A program made the translations under genes and the position numbers. Under the pieces are notes generated by a model that saw nothing but the letters and a program-made list of their open reading frames with translations, was not told the origin of the DNA and did no database searches. From contig JAHEZA010000056.1 in NCBI GenBank assembly GCA_023251335.1, positions 1 through 9,477 of the forward strand: 9,477 nucleotides of DNA. Reading direction: 5' to 3'. Positions 1 to 4,980 of this stretch are shown in pieces (within the stretch, counting starts at the first letter, position 1; each line of letters begins with the position of its first letter). The DNA comes from Chitinophagaceae bacterium. Its GTDB lineage: Bacteria > Bacteroidota > Bacteroidia > Chitinophagales > Chitinophagaceae.

Positions 1-1662
1 TGTTACAGGAGTTTTATCGGACGTAGTGTCTGTGATAATTTGCGCGATACTGTTTATGACTGCGGCCGCCGGACTATTGTGTTTTTCCGGTAATAGACGC
101 CCCTTATTTAGATAGAAAAACCAATAAGCCCCAAAACCAATTCCTAAAACCAAAATTGATAAACAGGAAATAACAATTACCTTTTTTATTCTGCTTTTTT
201 TAGGTTCAGGCAACTCTTCGGCAGAAGGGAAATTGGTTTGATTTTTTAAATTTTTTATGGCTTCTTTTTTTTCATCAGAGGTGGCTTCGGAAAGGTGGAT
301 TGCTTTTTCCTGATCCTTGAACAGATTGTATTCATTATAGCTGAGGCTGTAATTTTTTGCCCTGATTATCTTGGAGTCAATATAAAAACTATCGGGATCT
401 TTACCTTCAGCTATATCATCTTTATTTTTAAAATGATTTAAAATTTCCTCTAATTCATCGCGTTGCTCGCGTATGGCATCGGTATCAGTTGATGGGGTGT
501 CTTCAGCACTAACTTTTTCATTATTTCCCGTCTGTTCACATTGTTCGATTTTATAAAACCAAACTTTGTCTGAGATAACAGGAGCTTTTTTATAAAAGAT
601 AATAATACTTGCGCCAAAAAATTGGGGAATTGATTTATCATTTAAAGAAATAACAGCTTCGACTTTAAAGCGATCCATAATTTCCTGTCGTATCGCCACA
701 AATTCAGTTGCACTATTGTATAAAATTACATCGGGAACAATAGCGGCAATTCGACATCCGGGCGCAGCATTTTTAATAATAAATTTCAGGTAAATAATTT
801 CTTTCCTTGTTGCTTCCTTTATGGAAGATCCCTCAACTACCATTCTACTGTCGCCAGCCGTGAAAATCAGATTCGCAACTATCACCGTCGGCTGTTCGAT
901 AGTCATGGAACTCAAACCGGAAAATGTATCCACAGTCTTTAATTCAGGATTATGGATGCCGTGCAACATCATATTCATTCCCGCGATGCGAAGAGAGGTT
1001 AAATCGGATTCAAGGCCAACTAATTTTCGTGGATCAAGGTCTTTTAGTGCCAGATTTTTGCCTGTAATATATTTGAAACCAGCGACCAAAAGTCCTCCAT
1101 CTCCAACCGAAGGATCTAAGATCAAATCTTTTTCAGTGGGTTGAACAATAGAAACAACCAGATCGACAAGATATTTTGGCAGATATGCCTGGCCGTTCGG
1201 ACCGTTTAATTCTTTCTTATTCAAAAGATAGTCGAATATTTCTCCCTTCTTTTCATCCGTTTCATCTTCAATCATTTTCATGATGGCGACAGCGTTCGCT
1301 AATAATTTTTGAGTAGGGGTAACCAATAAACCCCCTTTTACAAATGCTCCAAATGCCAGGCTTCTGGAATAATTTTTTATAATGTCAATGCTTCTGTTTT
1401 CTGCGGTAAAAAGTGTCTGAATACCTTCAGGCTCCATCTCATTAATAATGGCTCTCTCCATCTCCACTGTTTCTGTTGAATGAAAAGATCCGTTATTAAG
1501 ACTACTTATTGATTTTTTGTTGGTCGGGTGATTTTCACTTATTTTTTTGAGGAAGAATAGGTAGCTGATCAAATCAGGAAAAGCCACCGGTTTCAGCAGG
1601 CTCAAGGGCCAACAGGCATCCCACTTCTCATCAATATCTTTTTTGAATTCAGGTGTTAGCAT
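1..1662 (-). CDS. HsdM-like N6-adenine methyltransferase homologue with C-terminal membrane anchor (3' end outside window)
   Basis: The reading frame is open for 554 codons from ATG 1662 to the window edge, where it is cut. Residues 1-45 resemble the HsdM N-terminal helical domain (W14, then a FPDLISYLFFLKKIS-type segment at 28-42). The Rossmann domain follows the HsdM order: GQAYLP (157-162) where GQFYTP is usual, DPSVGDGG (183-190) where DPACGSGG is usual, then LRIAGMNMMLHGI. Motif IV reads NLIF (264-267) instead of NPPF/Y. IVPD (308-311), FFGASIIIFYKK and VWFY (367-370) complete the family pattern. After a charged helical stretch and a basic KKSRIKK comes one hydrophobic segment (about 495-518), then an Ala/Ser/Thr-rich tail. 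By the positive-inside rule the methylase part is cytoplasmic and the tail periplasmic. HsdM homology is confident. Loss of methylation and membrane anchoring are inferred from the altered motifs and hydrophobicity. No hsdS or hsdR is visible. Confidence 0.8.
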   Translation of the reverse strand, partial: MLTPEFKKDIDEKWDACWPLSLLKPVAFPDLISYLFFLKKISENHPTNKKSISSLNNGSFHSTETVEMERAIINEMEPEGIQTLFTAENRSIDIIKNYSRSLAFGAFVKGGLLVTPTQKLLANAVAIMKMIEDETDEKKGEIFDYLLNKKELNGPNGQAYLPKYLVDLVVSIVQPTEKDLILDPSVGDGGLLVAGFKYITGKNLALKDLDPRKLVGLESDLTSLRIAGMNMMLHGIHNPELKTVDTFSGLSSMTIEQPTVIVANLIFTAGDSRMVVEGSSIKEATRKEIIYLKFIIKNAAPGCRIAAIVPDVILYNSATEFVAIRQEIMDRFKVEAVISLNDKSIPQFFGASIIIFYKKAPVISDKVWFYKIEQCEQTGNNEKVSAEDTPSTDTDAIREQRDELEEILNHFKNKDDIAEGKDPDSFYIDSKIIRAKNYSLSYNEYNLFKDQEKAIHLSEATSDEKKEAIKNLKNQTNFPSAEELPEPKKSRIKKVIVISCLSILVLGIGFGAYWFFYLNKGRLLPEKHNSPAAAVINSIAQIITDTTSDKTPVT

Positions 1663-1668
1663 ATTTAA

Positions 1669-1863
1669 TTAAACTTTATTACTTCAAATGAAGAGGCTTT
1701 TATTTCCCAATTATTGCAATTTGCCGTTGTTCGATTTTTTATCCGGAGCGCCACTTATGTATATGTCACTTCGTATATCTGCAAGTATCAGTCCATTTTT
1801 TTTCATGGCATATAAAATAATTTGTAGCTTGGCAGGCAGGAAGATATTAATAGAAAAACGCAT
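1669..1863 (-). pseudogene. Decayed C-terminus of a secreted/uncharacterised protein family
   Basis: On the minus strand the frame from about 1863 reads MRFSINI, then LPAKLQIILYAMKKNG, LILADIRSDIYISGAPD and NNGKLQ, stop, LGNKSLFI, stop, SNKV, stop. From memory this matches the C-terminal end of an uncharacterised bacterial family with the pattern RLKASFDISGF, ALKKYGMILADNGS, (W/M)YISGAPD, N(D)LxxLG, (V)KxSDFEV(I)KV. The match continues in frame across two internal stops to the family's usual end. No convincing sequence for the rest of the protein was found further upstream (1864-2150), so this is a short relic. It ends 6 bases before the start of the HsdM-like gene and points the same way, so the intact gene may once have preceded it. 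The family name is not known to me; the match is by recalled pattern only. Confidence 0.6.
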
Positions 1864-2153
1864 GGATATAGAACTTATTTCATCTTAACTGTGATCTAAT
1901 ATGATATATTGCTGCTTGGTTTGTAAGACCTGCAGTTCTACATAAGAACAACTCAAATTTCATCCTGCACCAGGATAGATCATAATGGGATACTCCGTGT
2001 GGAAAAAGATCTCAGCCTTGGTCAAATAACTTTGACCAGCAGATAGAAACTAAAGTTTTACGAAAATGGAAAATAGAATTTTGAGGTTTTTGTTGGTTTA
2101 CTGCAAAAGTAGAACAGAAAAATACGCTTACATTTATAAAAATTAAAATCAAT
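1864..2153. other. Intergenic gap between divergent genes
   Basis: No open frame in this stretch looks like protein. It separates the minus-strand pseudogene and HsdM-like gene from the plus-strand VOC gene and must hold at least the VOC promoter. A TACATTTA sequence at 2129-2136 is a loose match to the Bacteroidota -7 box, but no properly spaced -33 TTG was found. The only clear structure is the inverted repeat at 2019-2038, listed separately. Confidence 0.5.
2019..2038. repeat. Perfect 8-bp inverted repeat
   Basis: TGGTCAAA and TTTGACCA are separated by TAAC. There is no T-run on either side, so it does not look like a terminator. It lies about 115 bases upstream of the VOC gene start. The symmetry would suit a dimeric regulator operator or a small hairpin; which one cannot be told from the sequence. 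Confidence 0.4.
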
Positions 2154-2510
2154 ATGCTAACAGCCATTCATCCAAAAATACCGATGCGAAACAAAACCAT
2201 CACAAAGGAATATTACATCAACAAATTAGGATTTGAAGATTTTGGAATGGCCAATTATGATGAATACCTGATGATTCAAAAGGATAACATCCAAATTCAT
2301 TTTTTTGAATTTAAAGAACTTGATCCAAAAGAAAATTATGGACAAGTTTATATCCGGACGGATGATATTGAAAAGTTGTATCAGTTTTTTTTGGAAAGCA
2401 AAATAGCGATTCATCCCGCAGGAACTTTGCAAACAAAACCCTGGGGGCAAAAAGAGTTTTCAATACTTGATCCGGATAATAACCTGCTTACCTTCGGGCA
2501 AAGTATATGA
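2154..2510 (+). CDS. VOC family (glyoxalase/bleomycin resistance-like) protein
   Basis: This 118-residue protein has the usual length of a single-chain VOC protein with two beta-alpha-beta-beta-beta modules. The N-terminal module shows the start HPKIPMRNK followed by YYINKLGF (20-27), then DEYLMI and IQIHFFEF. The second module has VYIRTDDIEKLY and ends PWGQKEFSILDPDNNLLTFGQ (96-116), which is the hallmark of the bleomycin-resistance-protein branch (WG-x-x-EF-x-x-x-DPDGN-L-x-FGQ). Members of that branch bind hydrophobic or cationic ligands as dimers, often without a metal. The ligand here cannot be predicted, and actual drug resistance should not be assumed. The start at residue 1 is preferred over M11 because the MLTAIHPK-type lead is common in the family. 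It is monocistronic and ends at the hairpin terminator 31 bases downstream. Confidence 0.85.
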   Translation: MLTAIHPKIPMRNKTITKEYYINKLGFEDFGMANYDEYLMIQKDNIQIHFFEFKELDPKENYGQVYIRTDDIEKLYQFFLESKIAIHPAGTLQTKPWGQKEFSILDPDNNLLTFGQSI

Positions 2511-2541
2511 TGTAGCTATTATCGTAATTAAACTAAAATTA

Positions 2542-2569
2542 AAAAGCCCCGGAACAAATTGGGGCTTTT
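2542..2569. terminator. Bidirectional intrinsic terminator
   Basis: AAAAGCCCC (2542-2550) pairs with GGGGCTTTT (2561-2569) around a 10-base loop, giving a 9-bp stem flanked by A- and T-runs on both sides. It serves the VOC gene on the plus strand. On the minus strand it would end transcription running from the tRNA/GIY-YIG region. Confidence 0.85.
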
Positions 2570-2575
2570 GATTTT

Positions 2576-2630
2576 GTTGCGAAGGGAGGGTTCGAACCTC
2601 CGTCCGCCAGCTGGCGGATATGAGCCCTCG
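2576..2630 (-). repeat. tRNA-fMet-derived chimeric repeat, copy A
   Basis: Positions 2574-2602 are identical base for base to 3060-3088, which cover the T-arm and 3' acceptor strand of the nearby tRNA-fMet gene. The next 16 bases (2603-2618) are a perfect palindrome, TCCGCCAGCTGGCGGA, standing where the tRNA has the 3' strand of its anticodon stem and the variable region. Then TATGAGCCC, the anticodon-loop sequence of the tRNA, resumes. The 5' half of a tRNA is absent, so this cannot be a functional tRNA. Copy B (2958-3013) matches it at about 48 of 56 aligned columns (hand count). It lies in the tRNA's orientation, with a terminator 6 bases beyond its 3' end. Confidence 0.8.
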
Positions 2631-2632
2631 AT

Positions 2633-2881
2633 TCATTTGTTAATAATTTTTTTCCAAACAAATTCTCTACCTGCTGCCGATTTCAATTGCTTCTCTCTTT
2701 TCAGTGCATCAGATTTTGAGTCGAAAATCTCCTTGTGCACGATAACCCATGGCCTGAAATTTTTTGTCCAGCCTTTTTTAGACAATTCATTATGAGATCG
2801 AAATCGTTCGTCTATATTGGAGGTCATTCCAATATATATTTTATTGAACTTTTCTGAAAATAGAACGTAGACTGTAAACAT
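2633..2881 (-). CDS. Small single-domain GIY-YIG nuclease
   Basis: An 82-residue protein consisting only of a GIY-YIG domain, the usual size for the small UvrC/YhbQ-like stand-alone family. The catalytic pattern is complete: VYVLFSEK with Y5 in the GIY position, YIGMTSNI with the YIG triad at 16-18, R26, H30 and N31 in ERFRSHN, and the metal-binding glutamate E63 in ALKREKQLKS. GWTKNFRPW (37-45) and GREF (71-74) are typical family features. It should cleave or nick DNA, but the biological role of these small proteins is poorly known. The gene sits between two tRNA-like repeats in the same orientation, and its TGA stop is two bases from copy A. Read past that stop, the frame stays open through the repeat (IEGSYPPAGG, then RRFEPSLRNK). 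No SD is visible. The 76-base leader up to copy B is AT-rich. Confidence 0.88.
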   Translation of the reverse strand: MFTVYVLFSEKFNKIYIGMTSNIDERFRSHNELSKKGWTKNFRPWVIVHKEIFDSKSDALKREKQLKSAAGREFVWKKIINK

Positions 2882-2957
2882 TAGAACTAAAAAAGCCCCA
2901 ATAAATTTTTGAAGTGTTATTAATTTATGTAAAGTCCTAAATCATTTGAGGTCTTTA

Positions 2958-3013
2958 GTTGCGAACGGAAGGTTCGAACCCTCCGTTTGCCAACTTGGCG
3001 GATATGGGCCCTC
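2958..3013 (-). repeat. tRNA-fMet-derived chimeric repeat, copy B
   Basis: This is a diverged sister of copy A with the same order: a T-arm/acceptor-like segment containing GGTTCGAACC, a degenerate palindrome (TTGCCAACTTGGCGGA), then TATGGGCCCTC. It shares copy A's breakpoint inside the 5' strand of the anticodon stem. It differs from the tRNA more than copy A does: the acceptor strand reads GTTCGC instead of CTTCGC, and the anticodon-like CAT is intact but its flank is changed. It lies downstream of the tRNA-fMet terminator and upstream of the GIY-YIG start on the minus strand. The greater divergence suggests that it is older, or freer to drift, than copy A. Confidence 0.75.
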
Positions 3014-3029
3014 ATGTTATTTTTTAAAT

Positions 3030-3058
3030 AAAAAATCCCGAAGCTATCGGGATTTTTT
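3030..3058. terminator. Intrinsic terminator of the tRNA-fMet gene
   Basis: A 12-bp stem, AAAAAATCCCGA with TCGGGATTTTTT, encloses a 5-base loop. It begins 4 bases beyond the tRNA 3' end on the minus strand and has T-runs on both sides, so it could work in either direction. Confidence 0.85.
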
Positions 3059-3062
3059 GTTG

Positions 3063-3134
<72 letters not shown>

Positions 3135-3210
3135 ATTTAGGAGTGCAAATGTAAGGGGTTAACCACTTGCCACCAAATTTATATACTTTAGCAAATCATA
3201 AAATTTTGCA

Positions 3211-4011
3211 ATGGCTAAAATATCACAACTTTTAATCCTCGCGGGTATTATGTTCTTGGCGGGTTGCCGTCCCAAAATAAAGGAAACCAAAGACAAAATT
3301 TATTCGCGCCATCTGCAAAAACATATTTCTTTAACTGTAATCAGTACGCCCGTTCCGAAAAACAAGAACGATTTTAATCTCTTGCTTTTGAATAACGGTG
3401 AGGAGATGCAAAAAGCAGGTATTGGTAGCATCCTGGATAGCCTTTACAGGAAGAAGGTTATTAAACCATTAATTATAGTGGGTATTGATGCTTTTGATCC
3501 GGGGCAGGAGTATGGAGTTGCCGGATTTACGGATGGAAAAAATCAAGGAGCGCTGGCCTCAAGATATGCTGATTTTATTGTCAATGAACTATTACCTTTT
3601 GTAAAGAAAAGATCTGGTGTAAGAAGTTTTCGCACGGTGTCTATTGCGGGCTCAGGAATGGCGGGCATTTCAGCGATTGATATTGCCTGGGATAACTGGC
3701 AAAAATTTGATAAGGTTGGGTTTCTGCCTGATTTTACAAATTCAAATTCTAATGTGGATTTTTCTATTTTAGTAGAAAAAATTTCAAAATCAAGGAAAAA
3801 GCCAAAACTTCGATACTGGCTCAACCAAATGGATGATGTCAAAAGTTCTCAACGAAATGATTCTACAAGCATGGATAGATTGGTTGATACCCTAAAAACC
3901 AAAAGTGTTGATGGGGTTACACATGTGGGCGAAAAAGGGGATAAGAATTTCGCTATTCCTTTTAGTGATTCATTTTCGCAATTTCTTATCTGGTTAAACC
4001 AGGGCTCTTAA
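3211..4011 (+). CDS. Lipoprotein with esterase-D/enterochelin-esterase fold, catalytic residues lost
   Basis: The 266-residue product begins with a lipoprotein signal (ILAGIMFLAGC, lipobox LAGC with C19), so it should be lipid-anchored outside the cytoplasm. The rest follows the PF00756 esterase pattern: LTVISTPVP and a LLLLNNGEEM strand, SILDSLYRKKVIKPLIIVGID (normally followed by R-x-x-EY; here DPGQEYGV), GALASRYADFIVNELLPFV, then the nucleophile elbow. In active members that elbow is GSSMGG. Here it is GSGMAG (147-152), with glycine at the serine position (149). The C-terminal GGH-N that normally supplies histidine reads KGDKN (242-246). Length and order are normal, so this is a full-length pseudoenzyme and not a broken gene. 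It probably has a binding or scaffold role. A loose promoter-like TATACTTTAG lies at 3182-3191. It is convergent with the GIN-domain gene, with 6 bases between the stops. Confidence 0.75.
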   Translation: MAKISQLLILAGIMFLAGCRPKIKETKDKIYSRHLQKHISLTVISTPVPKNKNDFNLLLLNNGEEMQKAGIGSILDSLYRKKVIKPLIIVGIDAFDPGQEYGVAGFTDGKNQGALASRYADFIVNELLPFVKKRSGVRSFRTVSIAGSGMAGISAIDIAWDNWQKFDKVGFLPDFTNSNSNVDFSILVEKISKSRKKPKLRYWLNQMDDVKSSQRNDSTSMDRLVDTLKTKSVDGVTHVGEKGDKNFAIPFSDSFSQFLIWLNQGS

Positions 4012-4017
4012 AATTGC

Positions 4018-4725
4018 TTAATCTTTTTGCGAAATCGTGCTTGCGCCTTCTGAGCTTACATCTTTTTTATCAGGATTGCCTTTATAATACAACGTGCTGG
4101 CACCACCTGCTTTTGCAATCAGGGATTTGTTCACTGTAATTTTTACATCGCTGGCGCCTCCAAGGTTTGCAACACAGTTTTCGGCTACGAGATCGTAATT
4201 TTTTACATCGCTGGCACCGCCAGTGTCTATCTTCAGGTTTTGTACAGTACCACTTACTTTTACCAATGAAGCGCCACCCAGTTCTATCTGGAGATTTTCG
4301 ATATCAATTACGCCTTTGATTTCGCTGGCCCCTGAAAGTTTTATTCTAAGGCTGTTTGTAGTCAATGTTCCGTTGATGATATAATTGCAGGCACCGGAAG
4401 CCTGCAGGCTTTCGATGTCTTTAAATGAAATATAGGCGCGCAACCTTCGGTTGTTGTTATATTTAAAAGCGCTTCCATCATAAGAGATATTCAATACGCC
4501 ATTCTTAACTTCTGTTTTGATGTAGTCAATATATTTTTTGTCTGAAGCGCTCACGGCTAAAGCATAGTCATCGCTTTGAGACAAATAAATATCAATGCCG
4601 TCAGAGGCTTTTATTGCTGAAAATGAACCGACATTCCTCACTTCAGTGTTTGGATCGTTAATGATAGTTTGTCCGAAAGAATGAATAGTGAAAGCACTGA
4701 AAAATAGAATTAAAAAGGATTTCAT
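4018..4725 (-). CDS. Secreted GIN-domain (DUF2807) protein
   Basis: This 235-residue protein has a signal peptide (MKSFLILFFSAFTIHSFG, probable cleavage near residue 18). The mature part opens with the family's typical VGSFSAIKASDGIDIYLSQ segment, followed by a Gly-Ala-Ser ladder: LSGASEIK, LGGASLVK, TGGASDVK, LGGASDVK and AGGASTLY at about 18-22-residue spacing. This is the pattern of the putative auto-transporter adhesin head GIN domain (PF10988), thought to form a right-handed beta-helix. Such proteins are common and often multi-copy in Bacteroidota, and lie in the periplasm or at the surface. Their function is unproven; adhesion is only a family label. A TATATTCG sequence (complement of 4745-4752) could be its -7 box. 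It is transcribed divergently from the riboswitch-controlled receptor. Confidence 0.88.
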   Translation of the reverse strand: MKSFLILFFSAFTIHSFGQTIINDPNTEVRNVGSFSAIKASDGIDIYLSQSDDYALAVSASDKKYIDYIKTEVKNGVLNISYDGSAFKYNNNRRLRAYISFKDIESLQASGACNYIINGTLTTNSLRIKLSGASEIKGVIDIENLQIELGGASLVKVSGTVQNLKIDTGGASDVKNYDLVAENCVANLGGASDVKITVNKSLIAKAGGASTLYYKGNPDKKDVSSEGASTISQKD

Positions 4726-4796
4726 ATTGTTGTTTTGATTGTAACGAATATAGAAATCAAAAGTTACAATTTTTTAAAAATCATTTTCTTCTTCCT

Positions 4797-4804
4797 TATC
4801 TTTG
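4797..4804 (+). promoter_or_regulatory. Promoter -7 box upstream of the TPP riboswitch
   Basis: TATCTTTG fits the Bacteroidota TAnnTTTG consensus exactly. Transcription starting a few bases further on would begin about 10 bases before the riboswitch P1 stem, the expected arrangement. No convincing -33 TTG was found. Confidence 0.6.
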
Positions 4805-4820
4805 CGTTTTAAAATAAATT

Positions 4821-4926
4821 ATTTACCGGGGTGCATCCCGTCATCAGATAAAAATCGGAACGACGGAATTGCTGAGAAAATACCCGCATACCTGATCAGG
4901 ATAATGCCTGCGAAGGGAGGATAGAT
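4821..4926 (+). promoter_or_regulatory. TPP riboswitch (THI element)
   Basis: All conserved blocks of the thiamin pyrophosphate aptamer are present in order: GGGGTGC (4828-4834), GCTGAGA (4871-4877), ATACCC (4880-4885), ACCTGATCAGGATAATGCC (4890-4908) and GCGAAGGGA (4910-4918). P1 can form between ATTTACC (4821-4827) and GG-A-TAGAT (4919-4926, one bulged A). P3 is extended, with CCGTC pairing to GACGG around a long loop. It lies 54 bases before the TonB-dependent receptor and should make its expression depend on intracellular TPP, with ligand normally lowering expression. Confidence 0.95.
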
Positions 4927-4949
4927 ACCTTTTACCCGCCTTCTTTTTT
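4912..4949 (+). terminator. Possible expression-platform hairpin after the TPP aptamer
   Basis: GAAGG (4912-4916) can pair with CCTTC (4939-4943), helped by GG/CC inside a small internal loop, and six Ts follow at once (4944-4949). The 5' arm overlaps the conserved aptamer strand, so hairpin and folded aptamer exclude each other. The stem is short and the loop long, so this is only a candidate. A platform acting on translation is equally possible. Confidence 0.35.
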
Positions 4950-4980
4950 CATGCATTGTATTGGTCAATAATTTACAAAC

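Noticed and set aside
821..1144. Plus-strand ORF of 107 codons
   Set aside because: It lies wholly antisense to the long HsdM-like frame, which carries the family motifs.
1..1662. Complete type I restriction-modification system
   Set aside because: Only an HsdM-like protein is seen. Its catalytic motif is altered, it has a membrane segment, and no hsdS or hsdR lies beside it in the window.
1688..1888. Plus-strand ORF of 66 codons
   Set aside because: It is opposite the minus-strand relic, which has a recognisable family pattern. The plus-strand peptide has no domain character.
2559..2795. Plus-strand ORF of 78 codons containing RREGSNLRPPAGGYEPS
   Set aside because: This is the translated antisense of the tRNA-like repeat followed by the antisense of the GIY-YIG gene. 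Such RREGSNLRP-type peptides are a known artefact of translated tRNA genes.
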